Source of the DNA: an uncultured Ectothiorhodospiraceae bacterium
GTDB lineage: Bacteria > Pseudomonadota > Gammaproteobacteria > Nitrococcales > Nitrococcaceae
Assembly: GCA_913056385.1 (NCBI GenBank)
Contig: CAJXND010000006.1
Span: 1-56,739 of the forward strand
Direction of reading: 5' to 3'
Length of the DNA: 56,739 bases
In this document: piece after piece, positions 30,457 to 40,689 of the stretch
How positions within the stretch are numbered: position 1 is the first letter of the stretch
How the letters are laid out: each line of letters opens with the position of its first letter
Made by a program: the position numbers and the translations under genes
Notes under the pieces: generated by a model
What the model was told of the DNA's origin: nothing
What the model saw: the letters and a program-made list of their open reading frames with translations, nothing else
The model's database searches: none

Positions 30457-30487
30457 AAGATACCCCTCCCCAGGGGGGGTCGGTCAA
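30457..30487 (-). promoter_or_regulatory. copA promoter with 19-bp spacer holding a GC-rich dyad
   Basis: Read on the minus strand, TTGACC (30487-30482) and TATCTT (30462-30457) are separated by 19 bases. A near-palindrome, ACCCC...GGGGT, fills 30480-30462 with two mismatched pairs. The G/C-run dyad resembles CsoR operators. The long spacer, however, is the hallmark of MerR/CueR-activated promoters. The copA ATG is 34 bases downstream of the -10. Confidence 0.65.
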
Positions 30488-30509
30488 ATACGCCATGATG
30501 GAGTGGTGG

Positions 30510-30538
30510 AAAAGAAAAAGGGGGCCCGAGGGCCCCCT
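30510..30538 (-). terminator. Rho-independent terminator of the glycerol operon
   Basis: AGGGGGCCC (30519-30527) and GGGCCCCCT (30530-30538) form a nine-base inverted repeat, realistically an 8-bp stem with a four-base loop. On the minus strand it is followed at once by TTTTTCTTTT. It lies 31 bases after the glpV stop. Confidence 0.88.
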
Positions 30539-30568
30539 GAAAAGTCCGGATGAGGAGATAAGTCCGGA

Positions 30569-32314
<1,746 letters not shown>

Positions 32315-32358
32315 GCGTTTCTCCTCCTGGAGGGGATCAACCTGATCCCGTTACCAAA

Positions 32359-32391
32359 GGGCAGGGGAACCGGCCCATCCGGTCCTTGCCC
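32359..32391 (-). promoter_or_regulatory. Intra-operon hairpin between glpU and glpV
   Basis: GGGCA/TGCCC (32359-32363 with 32387-32391) and ACCGG/CCGGT (32369-32373 with 32379-32383) form a two-part stem with a purine-rich internal loop. On the minus strand it is followed by TTTGG, too short a T-run for a strong terminator. It sits 45 bases upstream of glpV and could stabilise the glpV mRNA or act as a partial terminator. Confidence 0.55.
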
Positions 32392-32430
32392 ATTTCATGC
32401 CAAGCGAGCACCGAGGCACCCGCAAGCCAG

Positions 32431-32727
32431 TCAGCCCCAACGCAGCATCACCACCGCATAGACGATGGAGATGCCTGAGGCAATCAAAAGACTCGCGTCC
32501 GAAAACGCCAGCCAGATGAGATGGATATAAGCCGCTCCCAGCAGGCTCATGAACAGCCGGTCGCCGCGCGTCGTCGGCACCGGGAGGAAGCCCTTCCGCT
32601 CGTAGGTCGGCAGAACGAACTGGAGCACGCCGAAGACCACCAGCATGACCGCGATCGATGCGAAAAAGATCGCCACCGGCTGGGTCCAGGCCATCCATGC
32701 GAGGTTGAATCCTACTTCTTCATTCAT
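32431..32727 (-). CDS. glpU: DUF2160 small membrane protein of the glycerol transporter
   Basis: 98 residues with three hydrophobic segments (about 12-36, 55-75, 77-95). The opening NEEVGFNLAWMAWTQP and the later LAFSDASLLIASGIS match my memory of DUF2160 proteins found in glpSTPQUV operons. The exact role in glycerol uptake is unknown. It lies 16 bases after glpQ. Confidence 0.88.
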   Translation of the reverse strand: MNEEVGFNLAWMAWTQPVAIFFASIAVMLVVFGVLQFVLPTYERKGFLPVPTTRGDRLFMSLLGAAYIHLIWLAFSDASLLIASGISIVYAVVMLRWG

Positions 32728-32743
32728 CGTGTCTTTACTCCGA

Positions 32744-33547
32744 TCACACGCGGCCCAGCGCGAAACCGCGGGCGATGTGCTTGCGCACGAACCAGATCAC
32801 CAGCGCCCCCGGCACGAGCGTCAGCACACCGGCGGTGGCGAGCAGCCCCCAGTCCAGCCCGGAAGCGCCCACCGTCCGCGTCATCGTGACCGCGATGGGC
32901 TTGGCCTCCGTGGAGGTGATCGTGCGGGCGATCAGCAGCTCCACCCACGAGAACATGAAGCAGAAGAACGCCGTCACGCCCACGCCGGAGCGGATCAGGG
33001 GCAGGAAGATCGTGATGAAGAATCGCGGCCAGGAATAACCGTCGAGATAGGCCGTCTCATCGATCTCCTTGGGCACGCCGGACATGAATCCCTCAAGGAT
33101 CCACACCGCGAGCGGGACCGTGAACAGCGTATGCGCCAGCGCCACCGCGATGTGCGTGTCGTAAAGGCCAACGCTCTGATAGAGCTCGAAAAACGGCAGC
33201 AGGAACACCGCCGGCGGGGCCATGATGTTGGTCAGCAGCCAGAAGAACAGATGCTTGTCACCCAGAAAGTTGTACCGGGAGAAGGCATAGGCCGCCGGCA
33301 GCGCCACGGTCAGCGAGATCACTACGTTCATCAACACATAGAGCGTCGAATTGATGTACCCCGGATACCAGGTGGGATCCGTGAAGATCTTCACGTAGTT
33401 GGCCACTGTCAGATCATTCGGCCATAGCGTGAACGTCGAGAGGATCTCCTGATTGGTCTTCAGCGACATCATGATGAGCCAGTAGATCGGCAGCATCAGG
33501 AAGACCAGCCACAGGCCAAGGAAGATGTAACGTCGCTTGGAACCCAC
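32744..33547 (-). CDS. glpQ: Glycerol ABC transporter permease GlpQ
   Basis: 267 residues, about six helices, of the MalG-type permease family. The EAA cytoplasmic motif that contacts the ATPase is GVPKEIDETAYLDGYSWPRF. It starts with GTG, three bases after the glpP stop. It pairs with GlpP to form the membrane channel. Confidence 0.93.
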   Translation of the reverse strand: MGSKRRYIFLGLWLVFLMLPIYWLIMMSLKTNQEILSTFTLWPNDLTVANYVKIFTDPTWYPGYINSTLYVLMNVVISLTVALPAAYAFSRYNFLGDKHLFFWLLTNIMAPPAVFLLPFFELYQSVGLYDTHIAVALAHTLFTVPLAVWILEGFMSGVPKEIDETAYLDGYSWPRFFITIFLPLIRSGVGVTAFFCFMFSWVELLIARTITSTEAKPIAVTMTRTVGASGLDWGLLATAGVLTLVPGALVIWFVRKHIARGFALGRV

Positions 33548-33550
33548 GGC

Positions 33551-34417
33551 TTAACCCTCCCGGTCCATGTTGAGAATGGTCAGATAGAACACGTAGCTGA
33601 ACAGCAGGATGATCAGGAAGTAGACCAGCGAGAATGCCGCGGCCGGCCCAAGATCGAACTGCCCCACCGCCATCGTGGTCAACCGCTGGCTGAGGAAGGT
33701 CGTCGCGTTGCCGGGCCCACCGCCGGTCAGGACGAACGGTTCGGCATAGATCCGGAAGCTGAAGATGAACCGCAGCAGGATGGCGATCAGCAGCACACCC
33801 TTGAGCTTGGGCAGCTCGATATAGCGGAACACCGCCCAGCGGGATGCACCGTCGATGCGGGCGGCCTGGTAGAAGGCGTCGGGGATCGCCTGCAGCCCGG
33901 CATAGCAGAGCAGAATGACGAGCGATGTCCAGTGCCAGACGTCCATGACGAGCACGGTGACCCATGCATCCACCGAGTCCCCGGTGTAGTTGTAGTCCAG
34001 GCCGATGGAATTCAGGAATACGCCGGCAAGCCCGACGTCGGGACGGGCAAAGACCTGCCAGATCGTGCCCACCACGTTCCATGGCACCAGCAGGGGAAGG
34101 GCCAGCAGCACCAGCGAGACGGACACCCAGGGGCCCTTCTTCGGCAGACACAGGGCAAGACCGATCCCCAGCGGGATCTGTATGAGGAGCACGGCGGCAG
34201 AGAAGATGATCTGGCGGATCAGCGCGCCGTGCAGCTGGGGATCCCGCAATACCTCCTTGAACCATTCCGTACCCACGAAAAACCGGGAATCCGGCCCGAA
34301 GATGTCCTGCACCGAATAGTTGACGACGGTCATCAGCGGCATGATGGCGCTGAAGGCCACCACCAGCACCACTGGCAGCACCATCAGCCACGCCCATTGG
34401 TATTCGCGCTTTTCCAC
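33551..34417 (-). CDS. glpP: Glycerol ABC transporter permease GlpP
   Basis: 288 residues with about six helices, MalF/UgpA-type. The EAA loop is IPDAFYQAARIDGASRWAVF. The partner permease is GlpQ. It starts with GTG and follows glpT by 11 bases. The sequence VDAWVTVLVMDVWHWTS and the operon order agree with GlpP of rhizobial glycerol importers. Confidence 0.93.
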   Translation of the reverse strand: MEKREYQWAWLMVLPVVLVVAFSAIMPLMTVVNYSVQDIFGPDSRFFVGTEWFKEVLRDPQLHGALIRQIIFSAAVLLIQIPLGIGLALCLPKKGPWVSVSLVLLALPLLVPWNVVGTIWQVFARPDVGLAGVFLNSIGLDYNYTGDSVDAWVTVLVMDVWHWTSLVILLCYAGLQAIPDAFYQAARIDGASRWAVFRYIELPKLKGVLLIAILLRFIFSFRIYAEPFVLTGGGPGNATTFLSQRLTTMAVGQFDLGPAAAFSLVYFLIILLFSYVFYLTILNMDREG

Positions 34418-34428
34418 GTTCTCTCCCC

Positions 34429-35499
34429 CTAGCCGACCAGCTTGTCGTCGGCGTACAGCAGTGCGTTCTCGGTGGGGAAGACCACCCGCAGACCGTCACT
34501 GCCAATCTTCTCGGACTGTTCGAGGCGCACGTGAATCTGATGCTGGCCGAGATGGCCGGTCACCAGCTCGTAATCGCCCAGATCCTCGACCTTGTCCACC
34601 TTGACCGTGAGCCCGGGCTCATCCGCACCGGCCGGCCGGATCAGGCCCGGCCGAATGCCGAGCTGCAACAAACCACCCGCGGTGCGCGCCGCCTCGGCCA
34701 TGGCCGGGTCCACCGGAATACGCTCGCCATCCACAACGGCGTGGCTGCCGTCGACCTGGCAGTCGAGGAAGTTCATGCCGGGGCTGCCGATGAAGTAGCC
34801 CACGAAGGTATGCTCCGGGCGCTCGAACAGGGCCTGGGGCGTACCCACCTGCAGCACCTGGCCAGCCAGCATGACCACAACCTTGTCGGCGAAAGTGAGC
34901 GCCTCGGTCTGATCATGGGTGACGTAGACGAGGGTCAGGTTGAGCTGCTCATGCACCTCGCGCAGCTTGCGCCGCAGCTGCCATTTCAGATGCGGGTCGA
35001 TCACGGTGAGGGGCTCGTCGAAGAGCACCGCCGCCACGTCCTCGCGCACCAGGCCGCGTCCCAGCGAGATCTTCTGCTTGGCGTCGGCCGTCAGGTTGTT
35101 GGCGCGGCGCTTGAGCACGTCCTCAAGCCCCAGCATCCCGGCGATGTGGGTAACCCGACGCTCCACGTAATCCTCGCCGAGCTTGCGGTTGCGCAGCGGG
35201 AAGGCCAGGTTGTCGAACACGCTCATCGTGTCGTAGATGACCGGGAACTGGAACACCTGCCCGATATTGCGCTGCTCGGGCGGCAGCGTGGTCACGTCAC
35301 GCTCGCCAAACATCACCCGGCCCTCGGAGGGCTGCAACAGGCCCGAGATGATGTTGAGCAGGGTGGTCTTGCCGCACCCGGACGGGCCCAGCAGTGCATA
35401 GGCGCCGCCGTCTTCCCAGACATGCTGCATGGGCTGCAGTGCGTAGTCGCCGCCGGGAGCGTACTGGTGCGCCAGATGATTGAGTTCTATTCGCGCCAT
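34429..35499 (-). CDS. glpT: Glycerol ABC transporter ATP-binding protein GlpT
   Basis: 356 residues. The nucleotide-binding domain has a normal Walker A (GPSGCGKT, 38-45), Q-loop, Walker B (AAVLFDE) and H-loop His195, but the ABC signature is degenerate: LTADAKQ at 136-142 instead of LSGGQ. A C-terminal MalK-type TOBE domain follows. It should pair with GlpS, which has the opposite defects. The ATG giving MARIELNHL is chosen; an open frame upstream overlaps glpS without similarity. Confidence 0.93.
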   Translation of the reverse strand: MARIELNHLAHQYAPGGDYALQPMQHVWEDGGAYALLGPSGCGKTTLLNIISGLLQPSEGRVMFGERDVTTLPPEQRNIGQVFQFPVIYDTMSVFDNLAFPLRNRKLGEDYVERRVTHIAGMLGLEDVLKRRANNLTADAKQKISLGRGLVREDVAAVLFDEPLTVIDPHLKWQLRRKLREVHEQLNLTLVYVTHDQTEALTFADKVVVMLAGQVLQVGTPQALFERPEHTFVGYFIGSPGMNFLDCQVDGSHAVVDGERIPVDPAMAEAARTAGGLLQLGIRPGLIRPAGADEPGLTVKVDKVEDLGDYELVTGHLGQHQIHVRLEQSEKIGSDGLRVVFPTENALLYADDKLVG

Positions 35500-35503
35500 G
35501 GTG

Positions 35504-36586
35504 TTATCCGCGTTGACTGTCGGGCGCGGCGACCAGCTGGTCCGCGCTATCAAAGGCATAGGCCCGGTTGAGGTCCATGTGTATATCGAAGCGCTCGCCG
35601 GGGTGGACCGGATGCACACCGCGCTCCTCGACCACCCAGTCGCGGCCGTTTACCTCGAGATGCACATAGGTCACCGAACCCGCAATCTCGGCCACTTCGA
35701 CCGTGCCGTGGAGGGTGACGAGGTTGTCGGCCCCGGCCACGTACAGATGGTGTGGCCGCACCCCGAGGGTGTAGTGGCCTGGCGCCAGATCCTTCATGTG
35801 CCCGGGCAGCGGTGCGCGCAACAGCCCCCCCACGCTCACTTCACCATCGCCCACGACCACGGGCATGAGGTTCATGGGGGGGTCCGCAAAGACCTGGGTC
35901 ACGGTGGTGTTGGCCGGATGGCGATAGCACTCCGCGGTCACGCCATGCTGGATGACCCGCCCCTCGTGCAGCACCGTTGTCTTGCCGCCAAGGACCAGCG
36001 CCTCCTCGGGCTCGGTGGTGGCATACACCACCACGGTGTCGCGATCGGCAAACAGCGTCCGCAGCTCTGAGCGCAGCCCTTCCCGCAGCTTGTAATCGAG
36101 GTTGACGAGGGGCTCGTCGAGCAGGACCAGCCGGGCATCGCGCACCAGGGCGCGGGCCATGGCGCAGCGCTGCTGCTGCCCGCCGGACAGCTCGGCCGGA
36201 AGGCGGTCGATGAGGTGATCAATGCCCAGCCGCTCGGCCTCGGTGCGCACAAGCCGGTCGATCTGGCCCTTGTCGAGGCCGGCCAGCTTTAATGGCGAGG
36301 CAATGTTGTCGTACACGCTGAGCGAGGGGTAGTTGATGAACTGCTGGTAGACCATGCCCACTGAGCGCTTGCGAACAGGCACCCGGGTCACATCCTGGCC
36401 ATCCTCGACCACACGCCCAGTGTTGGGTGGCTCGAGGCCCGCCATGATGCGCATCATCGTGGTCTTGCCGGCCTCGGTAAGGCCTAGCAGCACGTTGAAC
36501 TCGCCGCGCTCGAAGGTGAGATTGATATCGTCGAGGTAGACCTCACCACCAACAGTGCGACTCACCCCCTCCAGAACCAGGCTCAT
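35504..36586 (-). CDS. glpS: Glycerol ABC transporter ATP-binding protein GlpS
   Basis: 360 residues of the MalK type. Its signature motif is intact (LSGGQQQR, 133-140) and Walker B is LVLLDE (153-158). Walker A is the unusual GLTEAGKT (35-42), and the H-loop histidine is replaced by Thr191 (YATTEPEEAL). A TOBE-like domain occupies the C-terminus. The start overlaps the glpD stop by one base, so importer and dehydrogenase are translated together. Confidence 0.93.
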   Translation of the reverse strand: MSLVLEGVSRTVGGEVYLDDINLTFERGEFNVLLGLTEAGKTTMMRIMAGLEPPNTGRVVEDGQDVTRVPVRKRSVGMVYQQFINYPSLSVYDNIASPLKLAGLDKGQIDRLVRTEAERLGIDHLIDRLPAELSGGQQQRCAMARALVRDARLVLLDEPLVNLDYKLREGLRSELRTLFADRDTVVVYATTEPEEALVLGGKTTVLHEGRVIQHGVTAECYRHPANTTVTQVFADPPMNLMPVVVGDGEVSVGGLLRAPLPGHMKDLAPGHYTLGVRPHHLYVAGADNLVTLHGTVEVAEIAGSVTYVHLEVNGRDWVVEERGVHPVHPGERFDIHMDLNRAYAFDSADQLVAAPDSQRG

Positions 36587-38115
36587 TATGCAGTTGCCCT
36601 CTTTTTTTCCTGCCCGCCAAACCAGGCATTCACCCGCTCACGCTGGGCCGTATCGAGCACAAGGCCCAGTTTGGTGCGGCGCCAGATCGCATCCTCGGCC
36701 GTCATCGCCCACTCGTGGTCGGCCAGGTAGCGCAATTCCGCCTCGTAGCAGTCGGCGCCGAAGTGCTCACCCAGGTCATCGAGCGACGCCGCCTGACCCA
36801 GCATACGCTCGACCTCGGTGCCGTAGTTGCGCACGAGCCGCCATGCCATGTCCTCGGGCAGCCAGGGACGGGCCTGACGCAGGGTGCGCAGATAGGTATC
36901 GAAGTCGCCGTTGGGGATATCCCCGCCGGGCAGCGCCTCGCGCCCGGTCCAGTCACTGATCGGGGCGCCAAGGAGGGGGGCGATCCGGTCAACCGCCTGC
37001 CGCGCCAACGTCCGGTAGGTGGTGATCTTGCCGCCAAACACCGACAGCAGCGGCGCGGCGCTCGCGTCGAGATCAAGACTGTAATCGCGGCTCACCGCCG
37101 ATACGTTGTCCTCATCGGACTCGTCATACAGGGCGCGCACACCGGAGTAAGTCCAGGCCACGTCCGCCGGCGTGATGTCGTGCTTGAAGTAGCGGTTGAC
37201 CGCGTCGCACAGATACTGGATTTCTTCGGCGCTGGCCGTGGCGTCGGCGGGATTGCCCTCGTAGGCGACGTCGGTGGTCCCGATCAGCGTGAAATGCTGC
37301 TCGTAGGGGATGGCAAAGATCACGCGCCCGTCGGTGTTCTGGAACAGATACGAATCGTCGTGATCGAACATGGCCGGCACCACGATGTGGCTGCCCTTGA
37401 CCAGATGCACATCCTTGTCGTCATCGCGATGCATGGCATCGCTCAGCAGTTTTGCCACCCACGGGCCGGCCGCGTTGACCACCGAGCGGGCCGTGACCGT
37501 CTGCTTGCCGCCCGTTAGCGCGTCGGTGAGTTCGACCTGCCAGGCCTCGCCACTGCGCTCGGCATCGGTGCAGCGGGTCCGCGGCATGACCCTGCCGCCG
37601 CGCGCCTCGACGTCCATGCAGTTGAGCACCACGAGGCGGGAGTCCTGCACCCAGCAGTCGGAGTACATGAAGGCCTTGCGCAGACTGTCATCCAGCGGCT
37701 GGCCGGCATAGTGACGCTGCAGATTGATGCCCTTGGAGCCGGGCAGCTTCTTGCGCCCGCCCAGATGGTCGTAGAGAAAGAGGCCCATGCGAATCATCCA
37801 TGCCGGCCGCAGCTCTTTGACATGCGGCATGACAAAACGCAGTGGCCAGATGATATGCGGGGCGATGCCCATGAGCACCTCGCGCTCGGCCAGCGCCTTT
37901 TGCACCAGCCGGAACTCGTAGTACTCGAGGTAGCGCAGCCCGCCATGCACGAGCTTTGTGCTGGCCGACGAGGTGTAGTTGGCAAGGTCACCCTGCTCGA
38001 CGAGGAGAACCTTCAGGCCCCGCCCAGCCGCGTCACGGGCAATGCCCGCGCCGTTGATGCCGCCGCCGACGACGACCACGTCGTAATGGTCCGAATGCTC
38101 AGCCGTGGAAGACAC
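36586..38115 (-). CDS. glpD: Aerobic glycerol-3-phosphate dehydrogenase
   Basis: 509 residues. FAD-binding VVVVGGGINGAGIARDAAGRG starts at about residue 13, followed by the GlpD signature SSASTKLVHGGLRYLE. The C-terminal domain includes LGLVLDTAQRERVNAWF. It oxidises glycerol-3-phosphate to dihydroxyacetone phosphate, feeding electrons to quinone. The start is GTG, five bases after a strong GGAGGAGAGG. It heads the operon glpD-glpSTPQUV, with a GlpR-like site upstream at 38167-38184. Confidence 0.96.
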   Translation of the reverse strand: MSSTAEHSDHYDVVVVGGGINGAGIARDAAGRGLKVLLVEQGDLANYTSSASTKLVHGGLRYLEYYEFRLVQKALAEREVLMGIAPHIIWPLRFVMPHVKELRPAWMIRMGLFLYDHLGGRKKLPGSKGINLQRHYAGQPLDDSLRKAFMYSDCWVQDSRLVVLNCMDVEARGGRVMPRTRCTDAERSGEAWQVELTDALTGGKQTVTARSVVNAAGPWVAKLLSDAMHRDDDKDVHLVKGSHIVVPAMFDHDDSYLFQNTDGRVIFAIPYEQHFTLIGTTDVAYEGNPADATASAEEIQYLCDAVNRYFKHDITPADVAWTYSGVRALYDESDEDNVSAVSRDYSLDLDASAAPLLSVFGGKITTYRTLARQAVDRIAPLLGAPISDWTGREALPGGDIPNGDFDTYLRTLRQARPWLPEDMAWRLVRNYGTEVERMLGQAASLDDLGEHFGADCYEAELRYLADHEWAMTAEDAIWRRTKLGLVLDTAQRERVNAWFGGQEKKRATA

Positions 38116-38166
38116 GAATGCCTCTCCTCCGTTTCCTTTCAGTCGCGACTATGTTGCCGCTTATTC

Positions 38167-38197
38167 ATGTTCGTTTTCAAACATACCACCGAAAACG
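38167..38197. promoter_or_regulatory. GlpR-like operator and overlapping dyad upstream of glpD
   Basis: ATGTTCG-TTTT-CAAACAT (38167-38184) is an inverted repeat with one mismatch and resembles the E. coli GlpR half-sites (ATGTTCG/CGAACAT). Overlapping it, CGTTTTC (38172-38178) and GAAAACG (38191-38197) form a second, perfect 7-bp dyad spaced by 12 bases. Both lie in the 111-base glpR-glpD gap. Confidence 0.65.
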
Positions 38198-38226
38198 GGC
38201 GCGTCAAGGTGAAAATTCTGCAGGGC

Positions 38227-39015
38227 TCAGTGATCGGTAACGATCAGATTGGCATCGTTTTCGGCAAGGAGCCGGCGAATCGGGGCAGGCGGTTGGGCAT
38301 CGGTGTACAGCTCCGCGATCTGGCTCAGATCGCCCACCCGCACCAGGGCATTGCGGCCGAACTTGCTGTGATCGGCCCCCAGCAGGACGGCACGGGCGTT
38401 GCCCATGATGATCTGGAGCACCCGCACCTCGCGGTAGTCAAAATCGAGCAGGGTGCCATCGGATTCAATCCCCGAGATGCCCATGACGGCATAATCGACC
38501 TTGAATTGGTTCATGAAATCGATCGTGGCCTCGCCAGTGATGCCGCGGTCACGGTGCCGCACGACACCACCGGCCACGATGACCTCGCAGCCGGGGTTCT
38601 CGGCAAGAATGCTGGCCACATTGAGGTTGTTGGTAATCACCCGCAGGCCCTGGTGATCGCGCAGCGCCCGCGCCACGGCCTCGGTCGTGGTGCCCAGGGT
38701 GATATACAGCGAGGCCTGATTGGGTATGCGGGCCGCGATGGCGGCGCCGATGCGCTCCTTGGCATCGGGGTGGAGCACCTGGCGGGCCTGATAGGCCACG
38801 TTCTCCACGCTGGACGGCAGCCCCGCGCCCCCGTGGTAGCGGCGAAGGAGGCCCACCGAACAGAGATCGTTAATATCGCGCCGAATGGTCTGGGCCGTGA
38901 CGCCGAAGTGCTGCGCGAGCCCTTCGACCGAGACAAAACCACGCTCCTGCACCAGGCCCAGCATGGCCCGCTGGCGGCGATTGAGCTCGGCGCCACCGTA
39001 ATCTGCCGCGATCAC
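38227..39015 (-). CDS. glpR: Glycerol operon repressor, DeoR family
   Basis: 262 residues. A DeoR N-terminal helix-turn-helix (FVSVEGLAQHFGVTAQTIRRDINDL) and the sugar-phosphate-binding domain with ITLGTTTEAVA and ITNNLNVA. GlpR binds glycerol-3-phosphate, which releases it from DNA. The GTG at 39015 is chosen because GGGAGGGG lies just upstream; a more distal ATG at 39081 would add 22 residues reaching into the promoter region. It is divergent from glpK and precedes glpD in the same direction. Confidence 0.9.
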   Translation of the reverse strand: MIAADYGGAELNRRQRAMLGLVQERGFVSVEGLAQHFGVTAQTIRRDINDLCSVGLLRRYHGGAGLPSSVENVAYQARQVLHPDAKERIGAAIAARIPNQASLYITLGTTTEAVARALRDHQGLRVITNNLNVASILAENPGCEVIVAGGVVRHRDRGITGEATIDFMNQFKVDYAVMGISGIESDGTLLDFDYREVRVLQIIMGNARAVLLGADHSKFGRNALVRVGDLSQIAELYTDAQPPAPIRRLLAENDANLIVTDH

Positions 39016-39033
39016 TGCACCCCTCCCATGATT

Positions 39034-39045
39034 TTCGTTTGCGAA
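39034..39045. promoter_or_regulatory. GlpR-like operator between glpR and glpK
   Basis: TTCG-TTTG-CGAA is a perfect dyad with the core spacing of GlpR operators (TTCG-N4-CGAA). It lies 19 bases upstream of the glpR start and just upstream of the glpK -35. Further TTCG half-sites occur at 39063 and 39073. Confidence 0.6.
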
Positions 39046-39053
39046 CGTTGCGC

Positions 39054-39081
39054 TTGACTTTTTTCGAGTGCGTTCGATCAT
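39054..39081 (+). promoter_or_regulatory. Candidate glpK promoter
   Basis: TTGACT (39054-39059, five of six consensus) is followed after 16 bases by GATCAT (39076-39081, four of six). The glpK ATG is 49 bases downstream of the -10. GlpR-like half-sites occur between and upstream of the two hexamers. Confidence 0.55.
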
Positions 39082-39129
39082 ACCGGGACAAACGAAGCGC
39101 GCAACAACCCAGCGGAGGAGAGCAGCGGA

Positions 39130-40617
39130 ATGGCTGAACGCGACGGCATCCTGGCAATCGACCAGGGCACGACAAGCTCACGGGCCATCGTTTTCGATAC
39201 CGATGGCAACATCATGGCCACGGCGCAGCAGGAGTTCCCCCAGCACTACCCCCACGGCGGCTGGGTGGAGCACGACCCGCAGGATCTGCTCGAGTCAACG
39301 GTGAACACCTGCCACCGCGCCCTGAAAGCCGCCAAGGCGGCCGGGGTTCATGCCCGCACCATCGGGATCACCAATCAGCGCGAGACCACCATCGTGTGGG
39401 ATCGTGCAACCGGCGAGCCCATTCATAATGCCATTGTCTGGCAGGATCGGCGCACGGCGGAGCGCTGCGCCGCGCTCAAGGCCGCCGGCCACGAGACCAT
39501 GGTGGCCGAGCGCACCGGACTGCTGCTGGACCCGTATTTTTCGGCCACCAAAATCGCCTGGCTCCTCGACAATGTGGCAGGCGCACGGGCTCGGGCCAAG
39601 GCCGGCGAGCTGGCTTTTGGCACGGTCGACACCTGGCTGCTCTGGAAGCTCACCGGCGGCCGCAGCCATGCCACCGACGCCACCAATGCAAGCCGCACAC
39701 TGCTTTTTGATATCCATCGCCAGGATTGGGACGATGAGCTGCTGGCCCTGTTCGACATCCCGCGCGCCATGCTGCCGGCTGTCCTGGACAGCGCCGCCGA
39801 CTTCGGCACGACCGACGCCGACGTGCTCGGCGTGACGCTGCCCATCGAGGGCATTGCCGGCGATCAGCATGCCGCCGTGGTGGGACAGGGCTGCTTTCGT
39901 CCGGGCATGATCAAGAGCACCTATGGCACGGGCTGTTTTGCGCTCATCAATACGGGCGAAGAGGCAGTGCCGTCGCACAACCGTCTGCTCACCACCACCG
40001 CCTATCGCATCAACGGCAAGCCGACCTATGCGCTGGAAGGCGCCATTTTCATTGCCGGCGCCGCCATCCAGTGGCTGCGGGATGAACTGGGCATCATCGC
40101 CCATGCCTCGCAGAGTGAAGGCCTTGCCAACGACGCCGAGGCCGAGGGACTGTACCTGGTGCCCGCGTTCACCGGCCTGGGCGCCCCCTGGTGGGATCCA
40201 AACGCCCGCGGCGCCATCTTTGGACTCACCCGCAACACCGGCGTGGCCGAGTTTGTGCATGCCGCGCTCGACTCCGTGTGCCTGCAGACCGGCGACTTGC
40301 TGGAGGCGATGGCCCGTGACTCGGGAACACCCCAGGAGACACTGCGCGTGGACGGCGGCATGGTGGCCAATAACTGGCTCCTGCAGCGTCTGGCCGATCT
40401 GACCGGGCTGGCGGTCGAGCGCCCCGAAGTTATCGAGACCACCGCACTGGGTGCGGCGTATCTGGCGGGCCTGCAGCATGGCATTTACGACTCGCTCGAG
40501 GACGTGAACTCGCAGTGGGCGCTCAACGCCCGCTTCGAGCCGGCCATCAGCCGCGCGGCGCGCGAGCACATCGTTGAGGGCTGGCACGACGCGGTGCGCC
40601 GGACGCTGACCACCTGA
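39130..40617 (+). CDS. glpK: Glycerol kinase
   Basis: 495 residues of the FGGY family. The N-terminal phosphate loop [13 protein letters not shown] is at about 11-23, followed by TNQRETT, WQDRRT and the second signature [20 protein letters not shown]. It phosphorylates glycerol to glycerol-3-phosphate, the substrate of GlpD and the inducer of GlpR. The ribosome site GGAGGAG is clear. No glpF is present; uptake here depends on the ABC importer. Confidence 0.97.
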   Translation: MAERDGILAIDQGTTSSRAIVFDTDGNIMATAQQEFPQHYPHGGWVEHDPQDLLESTVNTCHRALKAAKAAGVHARTIGITNQRETTIVWDRATGEPIHNAIVWQDRRTAERCAALKAAGHETMVAERTGLLLDPYFSATKIAWLLDNVAGARARAKAGELAFGTVDTWLLWKLTGGRSHATDATNASRTLLFDIHRQDWDDELLALFDIPRAMLPAVLDSAADFGTTDADVLGVTLPIEGIAGDQHAAVVGQGCFRPGMIKSTYGTGCFALINTGEEAVPSHNRLLTTTAYRINGKPTYALEGAIFIAGAAIQWLRDELGIIAHASQSEGLANDAEAEGLYLVPAFTGLGAPWWDPNARGAIFGLTRNTGVAEFVHAALDSVCLQTGDLLEAMARDSGTPQETLRVDGGMVANNWLLQRLADLTGLAVERPEVIETTALGAAYLAGLQHGIYDSLEDVNSQWALNARFEPAISRAAREHIVEGWHDAVRRTLTT

Positions 40618-40689
40618 CCCGGGCAGACCCGCCCCGTGGCCAGCCGCCCGGCGGGCAAGCTATGATGGCGTTTTGCGCAGGAGGTAACG

